Of a DNA stretch of 64,000 nucleotides, positions 25,829 through 34,646 are shown piece by piece. The stretch is from G963675935 sp963803125. Lineage in GTDB: Bacteria; Planctomycetota; Planctomycetia; Pirellulales; Thermoguttaceae. A model generated the notes under the pieces. It saw nothing but the letters and a program-made list of their open reading frames with translations, had not been told where the DNA came from and made no database searches. Numbering within the stretch: position 1 is the first letter of the stretch; the number at the start of each line of letters is the position of its first letter. The DNA lies in the NCBI GenBank assembly GCA_963803125.1, contig CAWDLR010000003.1, forward strand, positions 1,922,001-1,986,000, read 5' to 3'. The position numbers were made by a program, and so were the translations under genes.

Positions 25829-27202
25829 TCATCCGATCGGCTCGAATTTGGCCGTAAAATGCCGCAGCACGGGCGGCTCCTCGATGATGCGATAGCCGGA
25901 CAACGTGTCGCGATTCTGAAAGACCTCGATGATCGCCTCGATCACGTAGTCGATGTGGCTTTGCGTGTAAACGCGGCGGGGGATCGCCAGGCGGACCAGT
26001 TCCATCCGGGCGGGAATCAACTTGCCGACCGCGTCGTAACGCCCGAACATCACGCTGCCGATCTCGACCGAGCGAATCCCTCCCCAACGGTACAACTCGA
26101 CGGCCAGCGATTGACCCGGATATTGGTCGACGGGAATGTGCGGCAGGAACTTGCGGGCGTTGAGATAAATCGCGTGGCCGCCGGGTGGCTGGAGGATGGG
26201 GACTCCCGCCTGCACCAGCCGCTCGCCCAGGTAGGCGATCGAGCGGAGGCGGTATTGCAGATAATGTTCGTCGAGCACCTCTTCCAGCCCGATGGCGATC
26301 GCTTCCAGGTCGCGGCCGGCCAGTCCGCCGTAGGTCGGAAAGCCCTCGGTCACAATCAAGAGGTTCCTGGCTTTGGCGGCCAGCGTGTCGTCGTTCATGG
26401 CGATGAAACCGCCGATGTTGACGATCGCGTCTTTCTTGGCGCTCATCGTGGCGCCGTCGGCATAAGAGAACATCTCCTGGACGATGCTCTTGACCGGCCG
26501 ATCGGCATAGCCCGGCTCGCGGAGTTTGATGAAGTAGGCGTTCTCGGCGAACCGGCAGGCGTCGAGGAACAACGGAATGCCGTAGTTTCGGCAGATCCGT
26601 TTCGTTTGGCGAATGTTCTCCATCGAGACCGGCTGGCCGCCTTCGGAGTTGTTGGTCACCGTAATCATGCACAGCGGGATGTTCTCGGGGCCGACCTTCT
26701 CGATAAGCTCTTCGAGGGCCGCCGTATCGAGATTGCCTTTGAACGGGGCGATGCAGTCGGGATCGGTCCCTTCGGCCGTGGGGAGATCGACCGCCTCGGC
26801 TCCCGAAAACTCGGCGTTCGCGCGGGTCGTGTCGAAATGCGAATTGTTCGGCACGACCTTGCCGCGGCCGCCGAGAATGGCGAACAGAATCCGTTCGGCC
26901 GCTCGCCCCTGGTGCGTGGGAATGATGTGTTTCAAGCCGGTCAGTTCGCGGACCTTCTCGTCGAAGCGGTAGAAACTCCGCGCACCGGCGTACGATTCGT
27001 CCCCCCGCATGATGCCGGCCCATTGATCGGCGCTCATCGCTGCCGTGCCGCTGTCGGTCAAGAGGTCGATCATCACGTCCTCGGCCGGCGCCAAGAAAAG
27101 GTTGTAGAAACTCCGCCGCAAGACCTCCTCCCGATCGGGTATCGTGGTGAAGCGGATCGGCTCGACCGACTTGATCTTGAACGGCTCGATGATCGTCTTC
27201 AT
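25829..27202 (-). CDS. tnaA: Tryptophanase (tryptophan indole-lyase)
   Basis: A 457-residue PLP enzyme of the beta-eliminating lyase group, which splits tryptophan to indole, pyruvate and ammonia. It is full length, with the PLP lysine in SAKKDAIVNIGG and the end PPVLRHFTAKFEPIG. Tyrosine phenol-lyases are close relatives. They carry a substrate-binding Arg in the motif GVRSMERG, whereas this protein reads GIRSVEIGS with Ile at that place, as in tryptophanase. The call rests on that residue and overall similarity. No tnaC-like leader or tryptophan permease was seen nearby. Confidence 0.85.
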   Translation of the reverse strand: MKTIIEPFKIKSVEPIRFTTIPDREEVLRRSFYNLFLAPAEDVMIDLLTDSGTAAMSADQWAGIMRGDESYAGARSFYRFDEKVRELTGLKHIIPTHQGRAAERILFAILGGRGKVVPNNSHFDTTRANAEFSGAEAVDLPTAEGTDPDCIAPFKGNLDTAALEELIEKVGPENIPLCMITVTNNSEGGQPVSMENIRQTKRICRNYGIPLFLDACRFAENAYFIKLREPGYADRPVKSIVQEMFSYADGATMSAKKDAIVNIGGFIAMNDDTLAAKARNLLIVTEGFPTYGGLAGRDLEAIAIGLEEVLDEHYLQYRLRSIAYLGERLVQAGVPILQPPGGHAIYLNARKFLPHIPVDQYPGQSLAVELYRWGGIRSVEIGSVMFGRYDAVGKLIPARMELVRLAIPRRVYTQSHIDYVIEAIIEVFQNRDTLSGYRIIEEPPVLRHFTAKFEPIG

Positions 27203-27427
27203 GGTGCGAGAAAATCACAAGGGGAAGAACGTGGAGGTTGAACGGCGGATGCCGGATGTCGAGCATACAGTGGTGTGTGGTTTCGTGCAACCTTGCCTAA
27301 CCGTTCCCGTCATCCATCGCAGGCGCATCGCCGCGGCGCCAGCCGGCTCTTTCTCTTGCATTGCCGTGTGGCCGGTGTATGGTTTTCTCGCGGGTGCGTG
27401 TGAGGGAATTGTCGCCGCAGAGACAGT

Positions 27428-27500
27428 CTGTAGGAGGCGACTCCTGTCGCCGACGGTGTGGATGTGGGGCCGCAATCGGCGACAGGAGTCGCTTCCTACA
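27428..27500. repeat. Inverted pair of GTAGGAGGCGACTCC palindromes
   Basis: Second copy of the pair first seen after apt. It lies in the 336-bp gap upstream of a small membrane-protein gene. The remainder of the gap shows nothing recognisable. Confidence 0.87.
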
Positions 27501-27538
27501 GTCCGGGTGTGCGTGGAAAGGGAGCAGGAAAGGAAGAC

Positions 27539-28081
27539 ATGCCAAAGCCGGCGGCCACTCTCTTTGGACTTGCGCTGGTTGCAGCGTCGATCGGGTTTAA
27601 CATCTGGCGCTACCCGATCGTCTGGCGGATGACCGATCCGCTGGGGTCGCCGGTGACGAAGGCAGCGCCGCCCGCGGCGCCCCGGCCCGCGCCGGCGTCG
27701 GTCGAGCCCTCGTCCTCTCCCGCGGCGGCTACGGCTGTACGGCCGATCAAACTGCCTCCGGCCAAGACGGAACCCGCGAGTCCGCCGCTGATGCTGGCCG
27801 GCGCCGATCCGCCGACGCCCGCCTCCGCCGCGGCGAACATAACGGCCCTGGCGCCAATTGCGGCGGCCAAGCAGAGCCCTTCGGCGGGCGAGAACCTGGA
27901 AAGGCCGTTGGTGCCGGTTCCAAGCATCGCTGCCGCAGCCTTACCGCCGAACGTCATGGAAGGGGCCAACGGCGTGCGTCGCCTGCCGCCGGTCGATCCG
28001 AATATGCCGACGCTGGTCGGCTCATGTCCTTCCAGCCCTCCCGGCGCCGTCCCGATCTATCCCAGCACTGGGATTCACTGA
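27539..28081 (+). CDS. Small Pro/Ala-rich protein with one N-terminal membrane segment
   Basis: A 180-residue protein with a short hydrophobic segment (TLFGLALVAASIGFNIW) followed by a long Pro/Ala-rich, probably disordered region. It ends PSSPPGAVPIYPSTGIH. No domain was recognised. The ATG is preceded by AGGAAAGGAAG, a plausible ribosome site, and starts just after the palindrome pair. The composition suggests an inner-membrane anchor with a flexible periplasmic arm. The stop overlaps the convergent PH-domain gene by a few bases. Confidence 0.6.
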   Translation: MPKPAATLFGLALVAASIGFNIWRYPIVWRMTDPLGSPVTKAAPPAAPRPAPASVEPSSSPAAATAVRPIKLPPAKTEPASPPLMLAGADPPTPASAAANITALAPIAAAKQSPSAGENLERPLVPVPSIAAAALPPNVMEGANGVRRLPPVDPNMPTLVGSCPSSPPGAVPIYPSTGIH

Positions 28082-28587
28082 GCGGCGGCCGCCTGTCGCT
28101 CGACCACCTCGCGCACGCTCAGCAAGGCAGTCTGCGCGGTCTGGCAGACCTGCCGCAATACTTCAGGACGTGACACCCCGGCCAGGCGAAGCACCTCGTT
28201 GCCGGCATGTTTGAAGACCAGGTCGCCGGCGTGCAGCCACTCTTGGCCCGGCAAGACCTTGACCTCCACCGTGTCGAATTCGTCCAGCCCGATCCAGCGC
28301 TCGTCGACCGGCATCAAGCCCTTGCGGATGATGATCCGCCGATTGCTCAGGGCATAACGGCGGCAGACATAGGGCATCAATTGCCAGGCAAAAACCGCCA
28401 GACTAATGGGGATAGTCGCTACTGCCAGCAGCTTTCCCAGGGTGAAGAAATCTCCCCAGCCAAGCCGAACGGCGGCCGCCCGGCCGACAAGCCGCCCTGC
28501 CCAGGTGGCGCCAATCGTGGGCCAAACGACTTTACAGGTAACTTCGGCAAGCTCCGAAGGCGTGACGCCGGGGATGGGATGGTGCAT
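28075..28587 (-). CDS. Bacterial PH-domain (bPH2) membrane protein
   Basis: A 170-residue protein with a hydrophobic N-terminal half (LLAVATIPISLAVFAWQLMP). It is followed by a bPH2/DUF304-type domain: YALSNRRIIIRKGLMPVDER, then IGLDEFDTVEVKVLPG. This domain is found in small inner-membrane proteins whose function is mostly unknown. A second protein of the same domain class, with a zinc ribbon, is encoded near 37 kb. It is single copy here, with a palindrome pair upstream. Confidence 0.8.
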   Translation of the reverse strand: MHHPIPGVTPSELAEVTCKVVWPTIGATWAGRLVGRAAAVRLGWGDFFTLGKLLAVATIPISLAVFAWQLMPYVCRRYALSNRRIIIRKGLMPVDERWIGLDEFDTVEVKVLPGQEWLHAGDLVFKHAGNEVLRLAGVSRPEVLRQVCQTAQTALLSVREVVERQAAAAQ

Positions 28588-28663
28588 GTCGATAGAGATT
28601 AACGGGAAACCGGCGCCGTTTCAAGAGGCTGCCCGCTCGGCAACAGCAGGGCTGCAAAATCCT

Positions 28664-28742
28664 CGTTCCCACGCTCTGCGTGGGAACGCACATCCGGTGC
28701 GGCCCGGGGCTCTACCGTTCCCACGCAGAGCGTGGGAACGAG
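28664..28742. repeat. Inverted pair of TTCCCACGC-type palindromes
   Basis: Fourth copy of this family: CGTTCCCACGCTCTGCGTGG and its inverted partner, spaced about 30 bp apart, in the 210-bp gap between the PH-domain and lipoprotein genes. Confidence 0.88.
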
Positions 28743-28797
28743 GGTTTCGGGACTTTGCACTTCTCTTGAGATCGGCAAGCCGCGGCAAGTCCTGCCT

Positions 28798-29427
28798 CTA
28801 TCGCATCAGCTCGGTTGTCGGGCGGCGGGCGGTCCAGCCGGAAGGCGGCAAGGGCTTCGCGGCCGCCAGAGAGGCCTCCGCGGCGGCCGGCGGTGAATCG
28901 GCCGATGGGCCTACTACCCGCTCCGTCACCGACACGATCCGTTCTGAGCCGGCCACGTCACCCGGTTGCGCCGGCCCGAGCAGCGGCCCATCCGCCCGGT
29001 TGCCAGCCATCGTGTAAGCAGCCGCGTTCTGCGGCGTCGCGGCCTCGGCGTGCGTCGGCACCGGCGGCTTTTCCCGGCTGTCGGTCATAACATAGGAGAA
29101 TGGCGGCCGCTGCTTCTTCATCCGCAGAGACGCCTGCGAGGGCGGATTCGCCCGGCCGCCGGTCATTCCGTAAGCGGCCGGCGGGCGTTGTTTCTTCGCT
29201 TCGACGGGCGAGGGCGACGCCTGTCGCCGATCGGCAGGATTATTCACTGCCGTGCCCCCCGATGGTCCTGGACAGCCGGCGAAGATCGAACCGGCCCGCG
29301 AACAGCACGATCCGTCACAGCAGAACACCGGGCCGGATTTGTCGTAGGGGTGGCAGCACATCTGGCAGCCCGTGACGCTGAGCGCCAGGATTGCAACGGA
29401 GCCAATCTTAAGAGCCATGCGAAACAT
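28798..29427 (-). CDS. Planctomycete Cys-rich lipoprotein
   Basis: A 209-residue predicted lipoprotein. The signal peptide ends in the lipobox LSVTGC, and the mature start CQMCCHPYDKSGPVFCCDGS is cysteine-rich in a way characteristic of planctomycete envelope proteins. The rest is low complexity, with two related internal segments (KKQRPPAAYGMT and KKQRPPFSYVMT) suggesting duplication. A GGGAGGTAAAGG ribosome site supports the start. Role unknown; probably anchored in the cell envelope. The next gene upstream on the same strand also encodes an exported Cys-rich protein, with a terminator between. Confidence 0.75.
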   Translation of the reverse strand: MFRMALKIGSVAILALSVTGCQMCCHPYDKSGPVFCCDGSCCSRAGSIFAGCPGPSGGTAVNNPADRRQASPSPVEAKKQRPPAAYGMTGGRANPPSQASLRMKKQRPPFSYVMTDSREKPPVPTHAEAATPQNAAAYTMAGNRADGPLLGPAQPGDVAGSERIVSVTERVVGPSADSPPAAAEASLAAAKPLPPSGWTARRPTTELMR

Positions 29428-29599
29428 GGGCCTTTACCTCCCACGATGAGCCAGCGCGACGAGAGTCTCACCCGATGAGACCAGCCACAATGCTAGTCTT
29501 TCGGCCGAAAAGTTTTCCCAATCCGCATTATTTTCGGAAATTGGGTAGATAATGACGGGGACAAGTAAAACTGGACAAGATGGGAGGCCAAGAAAAAAA

Positions 29600-29630
29600 A
29601 AGTCGGGCCTGCCAGAAGCAGGCCCGACTT
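29600..29630 (-). terminator. Strong hairpin terminator of the Cys-rich gene
   Basis: A perfect 13-bp stem (AAGTCGGGCCTGC / GCAGGCCCGACTT) with loop CAGAA. Read on the minus strand it is followed by a run of nine U, ideal for rho-independent termination 55 bp after the cysteine-rich gene. The other side has a shorter T run, so it may work both ways. Confidence 0.92.
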
Positions 29631-29684
29631 GGTTTTTCAGGAAACTGGGAACCCTAAGGTGAAACGGTGCAAACACCGATACGC

Positions 29685-30466
29685 TCAGGTCTTCTTTTCG
29701 GGAATCGGCGCCGGCGGCGCGGCATTCACCGGGGCATGCGTCGGGGCCTGGCCACCACAGCCGCAACCGCAAGGGGCGGCTGCTCCACAGCAACTCGAGC
29801 AGCACGAGCTCTCGCAGCAGCAGCCTCTACGGCCCCTGCGGCAGTGCCGCTCGCGGCAGCAGCACGACTGGCAGCACGACTGGCAGCATGTCGGTGCACA
29901 GCAAGCCGGGGCGCAGCACGTCGGCGCACAGGCCGGAGCGCAGCAGGAGCAGCACTTCGGCGCGCAAGTGCATGGACGGCAGGTGCGGCAGCGGTGGCAA
30001 CGACGGTGACAGCGACTCTTCGGTTCGCAGGTGCAGGGAGTGCAGCACGAGGCCGGAGCGCAGCAGGGGGCCGGAGCGCAGCAGGCGACCGGAGCGCAAG
30101 GCTTCGGGGCGCACGGAGCGCACGGGGCCGGAGTGCAGCACGGGGCCGGAGCGCAGCAGGGGACCGGAGCGCAGCACTTCGGCTCACAGGTCGAGCAGCA
30201 GCAAGCCTTGCGGCAGCGATGGGCGCGGCACTTCGGCTCGCAGGTGCCGGGGCGCAGCAGCACTTCGGCTCGCAGGTGCAGCAGCAGCGTTCCCGGCGGC
30301 AGTGCCGCTCATGGCAACAAGTGGCCGGCGCACAAGTCCCGCAAGCCGGCGCGCAAACCGCCGGACCGCAGCAGTCGCCCGCAACCGCGCGGGAATCACT
30401 GCCCAGCAGGGCAATGCCGAGCACCGCAACACCCAGCGCGATGCCAAGTAGATACGTGCGATTCAT
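29685..30466 (-). CDS. Exported cysteine-rich repeat protein, one frameshift
   Basis: The frame opens with signal peptide MNRTYLLGIALGVAVLGIAL after an excellent GGAGGTTAG ribosome site, then turns Cys-rich (CCGPAVCAPACGTCAPATCC). At the GGGG run 30249-30252 the frame slips: restoring one base joins CTCEPKCCCAP to GTCEPKCRAHRC and continues to the stop at 29685. The joined product is about 260 residues, with more than 60 Cys in tandem CCAPAPCC- and TCEPKC-like units. The frequent Cys-Cys and Cys-Pro pairs suggest a disulfide-cross-linked coat or metal-binding envelope protein; the function is inference. A strong terminator follows. Confidence 0.75.
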
Positions 30467-30999
30467 CTGACTAACCTCCAACAAAAAAAGGTACCGTAGC
30501 GGAAAAACTCACACTCGTGCCGTCGCCCGTTCCACATCCCCTGGCCACGACGGCGAACAGCCGGAGACGTTATTATTTGCTACTTCAGATGCCCCGCTTG
30601 CCAGCCAAGGCACAATCTTGCTCAAGCCCTGTCGACTGCGAAGCGGTGGTATCGAATACGTAGCTTAGGACGATAAAGTAGCATAGCAAGCGATGCTGTC
30701 AACCGGGGGTCGAGAAAATGTTCGTTCTGGAACCCTTCGGCAGTGTAGGGAAAATGTGCTGGTTCGTCAAAGAAACTTAGCTTATGAATACCGCCCGCAA
30801 GGGCCCCCCAATAAGAAAAAAAGAACTCCCGCGCAGAACGTCTCGGTTTCGGGTGAGCTAACCTTCTTGTTTATAACGGCTTACGAGATTATCGCCACGC
30901 CGTTCTTATTGCCGGGCAGAGAGCGCCCACGGCAGAGAATACCTACCCACGAGCGGTGGTAGCCGGAAAAAAGCGGAAAAGATCGCCTAAATTAGAAAA
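30467..30999. other. A/T-richer intergenic stretch, no gene recognised
   Basis: About 530 bp between two minus-strand exported-protein genes. It is visibly lower in GC than its surroundings and has no convincing open frame. It must hold the promoter of the cysteine-rich gene; a regulatory RNA is possible but unsupported. Confidence 0.45.
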
Positions 31000-31617
31000 T
31001 TAGCGACGAATCGGTTTTTCAGAATTTTCGCCACCCTGGGCCTGAACTCCGGCCTCTTCCTTCTCCATGCGACGCTGGTGTTCGACCCGGTACGCCTCCC
31101 ACTTGCGATCCATCTCCTCGGGGTCTTCGAAGTTCAGCAGCAGCGGAGGCTCGCCGGGGAACACTTGTGCAGCCACGCCGGCAACCCGCCAGCCACTGGT
31201 CTCGTGGCGGAGCACCCAAACCGCCTCGTCGGTCTTCGGTTGCCCGTCCTGGTCGAGATCGGTCCAGGTGCAGGCAACCCGCGCCCCGTCGTGCCCAACA
31301 TAATCAACCCTGCCGATGGCAAACTTGGCCGTATCACTGGCAGGTGGCCTGACCTTGCGGTTCGACGCAGCCGTTTTTTGGCGGGCCGCTGCGCTGAGCA
31401 TCCGCGCGGCGGCTTCGTCATTGCCGGTGCGCACAGCCTCCAGAAACTCCGCAACCGCTTCGGCTGGTCCGCCGGCCTGAGCGTCTGTCTGGCCGTTTGC
31501 GGTTGTTTCAGTTGCCTGATGCGCCGTTGACGGCCCACTGGGTCCCGGATGCTTGCCGCAGCCAGCCGTCAGCAAGACAATAGCCACCGACAGAGTCATT
31601 ACGTGCGTCTTGCACAT
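31000..31617 (-). CDS. Predicted lipoprotein of unknown function
   Basis: A 205-residue protein starting MCKTHVMTLSVAIVLLTAGC, with a type II signal peptide and lipobox LTAGC. The start is fixed by an AAGGAGGTCAACG ribosome site. After a Ser/Thr/Gln linker comes a compact domain (EAVAEFLEAVRTGNDEAAAR, then AKFAIGRVDYVGHDGARVAC and EAVWVLRHETSGWRVAG). This resembles small NTF2/DUF4878-like lipoprotein domains. The C-terminus is charged and helical. The exact role is unknown. Confidence 0.7.
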   Translation of the reverse strand: MCKTHVMTLSVAIVLLTAGCGKHPGPSGPSTAHQATETTANGQTDAQAGGPAEAVAEFLEAVRTGNDEAAARMLSAAARQKTAASNRKVRPPASDTAKFAIGRVDYVGHDGARVACTWTDLDQDGQPKTDEAVWVLRHETSGWRVAGVAAQVFPGEPPLLLNFEDPEEMDRKWEAYRVEHQRRMEKEEAGVQAQGGENSEKPIRR

Positions 31618-31802
31618 CGTTGACCTCCTTGTCACGAATCAGATCGCGAGGAGCGAAACCCTCCCCGGTCGCAGGGCGATCGCCGTCCAGACTTCCCAGG
31701 CGCGGAGTGTCGCAAGAATTCGGAGTTGGGTCAATAGAGAATACTGGGCGATACGCGCGGCCGCGCGGCCGCACGCCACCTGCAAGCGGTCGGTCGGCGT
31801 TC

Positions 31803-32063
31803 TCAGGCGATTCGACGCACGCCTAGCAGCTCTCGCAACTCACCCGAAAGGGGAAAGCCCTTTGCGGCCGGTTCGCCCCGCAGGACCGCAGCCACCTGTT
31901 CAAGCTGCTCCTCGGGGGTGAGGTCAAGGTCGAGAAAGAGGAACTTGCGGCCCTTCAACTCACAGCCGCCCCCGCCGCATCCGGCAAAGAAATCCTGCCG
32001 GACCGCGTAGCCCAACTGTTTCGCCAGATTGATCACCTGATCGAGCAATTCGACCGTATGCAT
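31803..32063 (-). CDS. Conserved small protein of unknown function
   Basis: An 86-residue cytoplasmic protein starting MHTVELLDQVINLAKQLGYA, with GCGGGGCELKGRKFLFLDLD in the middle and a C-terminal helix. The pattern, a helix then a Gly/Cys loop then a strand ending in LDLD, recurs in short planctomycete proteins of unknown function. A longer upstream in-frame reading is possible but lacks family support. Confidence 0.65.
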   Translation of the reverse strand: MHTVELLDQVINLAKQLGYAVRQDFFAGCGGGGCELKGRKFLFLDLDLTPEEQLEQVAAVLRGEPAAKGFPLSGELRELLGVRRIA

Positions 32064-32299
32064 CCCAGCTTCTCCAATCAGCCGGTCGCCAGCGGCGGGC
32101 GGATTATAGTCGCTTCTTCTACAGTTGGCCAGCCGAGTTCGACGATACGGCAAGCGAGTAAGTGATTGGGGCTGCTAGAGTTAAAGCACGCTGTTTTGGG
32201 AAGAGAGCAAGAACACAGGCCCTAGGCCGCCCCGGTTGACGCGGTGCTTTGCACGAAATCGCACGGCCTTAGGATCTCAGTAAGAGCGGAGAGTGAGTC

Positions 32300-33145
32300 G
32301 TGACGACGGTTGGCACCAACGAGAACGGGAATCTTCAGCAGCAAGTCGAGGTGCTCAAGCAACAGCTTGGCCAGGCCCAGCGGTTGACGGCCCTGGGTGA
32401 GTTGGTCAGCACGACGACGCACGAGTTCAATAACGTGCTGATGACGATTCTCAACTACGCGAAGATGGGCGCCCGCCACAAGGACGCGGCGACGCGCGAC
32501 AAGTGCTTCGATAAGATCCTGGCGTCGGCCAACCGCGCCGCTACGATCACCAACACGGTGCTGGGCATGGCCCGCAACCGCGCCGCCGGCCAGGAACCCA
32601 CCGACTTGGTGAAACTCGTCGATGATACGCTGCTGTTGCTGGAACGCGAGATGAACAAGTACCGGGTGGTGGTCGAAAGGAGCTATCAGGCGATCCCGCC
32701 GGCGTTGGTCAACGGCAACCAGATTCAGCAGGTGCTGCTGAACTTGCTGATCAACGCTCGGCAAGCGATGCCCAACGGCGGCCGGCTCTGGATCAAGCTC
32801 TTGAATGATCCCGAGAACAACATGATCGATCTGGTTGTCCGCGACAACGGCTGCGGCATTCCCGCCGACAAGCTGCCGCGGATTTTCGAGTCGTTCTACA
32901 CCACGAAGAGCGGTCCGGACGCCAGCGGCAAAGGGGGCACCGGGCTGGGGCTCTCGATGTGCCGCGACATCATCGAATCGCATCACGGGCGGATTCGCGT
33001 CGATAGCACCGTCGGCAAAGGCACAGCCTTCACCTTGAAACTGCCAGTCGCCCCCAAGCCCACCCCGCCGCAACGCCCGGCGCCCATGCCGGCAATCGCG
33101 ATGCCTGCCGGCGTGGCTGGCCCATCAACCTTGGGCACTGTATGA
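32300..33145 (+). CDS. Cytoplasmic sensor histidine kinase
   Basis: A 281-residue kinase with no membrane segment. A short coiled coil (LQQQVEVLKQQLGQAQ) leads into the H-box ELVSTTTHEFNNVLMTI, with His41 the phosphoacceptor. The ATP-binding domain follows with N-box LLNLLINARQAM, G1 DNGCGIPADK, F-box FESFYTTK and G2 GGTGLGLSM. A Pro-rich tail ends the protein. The start is GTG after GGAGAGTGAG. There is no adjacent response regulator, so it is an orphan kinase. It is convergent with the NTPase gene downstream. Confidence 0.92.
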   Translation: MTTVGTNENGNLQQQVEVLKQQLGQAQRLTALGELVSTTTHEFNNVLMTILNYAKMGARHKDAATRDKCFDKILASANRAATITNTVLGMARNRAAGQEPTDLVKLVDDTLLLLEREMNKYRVVVERSYQAIPPALVNGNQIQQVLLNLLINARQAMPNGGRLWIKLLNDPENNMIDLVVRDNGCGIPADKLPRIFESFYTTKSGPDASGKGGTGLGLSMCRDIIESHHGRIRVDSTVGKGTAFTLKLPVAPKPTPPQRPAPMPAIAMPAGVAGPSTLGTV

Positions 33146-33158
33146 CGGATGGCTGCCG

Positions 33159-34646
33159 CTATCCCGCCCCCACGCCGCGGTCGAAGGCGTCCTGATCGCG
33201 CTGATACAGGGCCAATACCGACTCGAACGTCGCGCTGGAAATCTCCCACACCGGCTGCTCGTCGGTGTGGGCGTTGCAGTGGGCGGTGAGGAGGCGATAC
33301 ATGAACTTGAACAGGTGCCGCGGCACCCGCAGCAGGGCAAAGGCGTCGATTAAGCGATGGGCGTCAACGCCGTCGAACAGGTCGGTCAATTTTGGCGCGC
33401 GTCCCTCGGCTGCGCAGGCCGCGATGCGGGCGTTGGCCATGTCGTAGAGCGATTGGCCCGTCCAGCCGAGTGAGCGAATCAGATTCTGCTTATCCAGCCG
33501 GGCCCGCTGGTGAAAATCGCGGCTTTCGCGGTCCAGCAGCCGCTCCAGCTCGATCGGCAGCAGCATCTTCAGCCCCAGGCCGGGGTGCTTGAGAAACTTG
33601 TTGTCGAGCATCGGCCAAACCAGCGCCCGCATCAATTCGGTGGCGCCGTTGATCAGATACGGCTCATCGACGCGATCGACCAGCACGAGAATCCCGTCGA
33701 AGTGCATCGAGCGGAGCACGCCCTGGAGCTTCGAGAGCAGCTCATAGCGGTCGTCGGTGCGGGGATACGCCGGCAGCGGCTGGCCCACGATCTTTCCGCC
33801 GGGAAAGTTCAGCAGCGTGCGGCAGAGCAGCTTCGTGCTCCTCCTGAGCACGCGGGTGTTCCGCGCGATCTGCCACGCCTTCCACCACCAGTGCAGCAGC
33901 CGCCAGCAGCGCGGGACCCAACTCGCCGCCACAATCAAATAAGGCCACGGGTGGCCAAATGCGGAGATTCCGCCAAACCATGCGAAAAGCACGATCGCGG
34001 CCACGGTCACCACGATGCCGACGGCCAAATCCCACTTCGATCGCCACGTCGAAAATCGCAGCTTCTTTCGCAGCCGGCCCCAGCGATGGAAGGAGTTTTC
34101 GGCGGTCGATTGGTCGTAGCAGGCGGCCAGCAGCATCACGTCGCGGACCTGCGCGGCGTCGAGCGATTCGACCGGCAGCGCGTCGTCGCGGGCCGCGGCG
34201 TGTCGGGCCTGCTTGTTTTCGAGGACGCGATCGACCAACTGGGTGACGGCCAACGACAGAATCGCGTCGGCGTGGTCCCACAGCCGCCACTGTTCGAGCA
34301 GCCGTTCGGGCCGGCGGCGGCGGCCGGAAAAATGATCGCGGAAGCGATCCAGGAAGGCGTTGAAATCGTCGTACCCGACCACGAACACCTGGTGCTGCGG
34401 CGTCTCGGCGTTGTGATCGGCCAGGTGCCGGGCCAATTGCAGCCGGATGGCCGTCTTGCCCGAGCCCTTCTCGCCGAAGACGACCGCCGTAGCCGGCTCC
34501 GACGGATCGCCGTAGATCTTGTCCCAGGTGGGATGGTAGGTGTTGCGGATGCACGCGCCCTTGAAGACCAGGTCGGTCTGGGCATCCTCATCGGCAAAGG
34601 GGTTGCTGGCGATGCCGTGATGGTCGAGGAAGGGTTGGATTTTCAT
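33159..34646 (-). CDS. P-loop NTPase with internal membrane segment (KAP/AAA-like)
   Basis: A 495-residue protein. The N-terminal P-loop GEKGSGKTAIR is near residue 58, and a Walker-B-like strand ILVLVDRVDEP appears late, past a membrane segment (WDLAVGIVVTVAAIVLFAWF). A membrane pair splitting a P-loop domain is the hallmark of KAP NTPases, but similarity is too weak to be certain. The ATG overlaps the stop of the upstream GYF/tail-anchored gene by 4 bp (ATGA), so the two are translationally coupled and may act as a membrane complex. Reading through as a single fused gene is misleading, because the upstream gene is frameshifted. Confidence 0.75.
   Translation of the reverse strand: MKIQPFLDHHGIASNPFADEDAQTDLVFKGACIRNTYHPTWDKIYGDPSEPATAVVFGEKGSGKTAIRLQLARHLADHNAETPQHQVFVVGYDDFNAFLDRFRDHFSGRRRRPERLLEQWRLWDHADAILSLAVTQLVDRVLENKQARHAAARDDALPVESLDAAQVRDVMLLAACYDQSTAENSFHRWGRLRKKLRFSTWRSKWDLAVGIVVTVAAIVLFAWFGGISAFGHPWPYLIVAASWVPRCWRLLHWWWKAWQIARNTRVLRRSTKLLCRTLLNFPGGKIVGQPLPAYPRTDDRYELLSKLQGVLRSMHFDGILVLVDRVDEPYLINGATELMRALVWPMLDNKFLKHPGLGLKMLLPIELERLLDRESRDFHQRARLDKQNLIRSLGWTGQSLYDMANARIAACAAEGRAPKLTDLFDGVDAHRLIDAFALLRVPRHLFKFMYRLLTAHCNAHTDEQPVWEISSATFESVLALYQRDQDAFDRGVGAG

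Noticed and set aside
25829..27202. Tyrosine phenol-lyase instead of tryptophanase
   Set aside because: The discriminating Arg of the phenol-lyase motif is replaced by Ile, as in tryptophanase.
30467..30999. Small RNA or riboswitch upstream of the Cys-rich gene
   Set aside because: The stretch is long and A/T-richer but I could not identify a conserved aptamer or a terminator-antiterminator pair.
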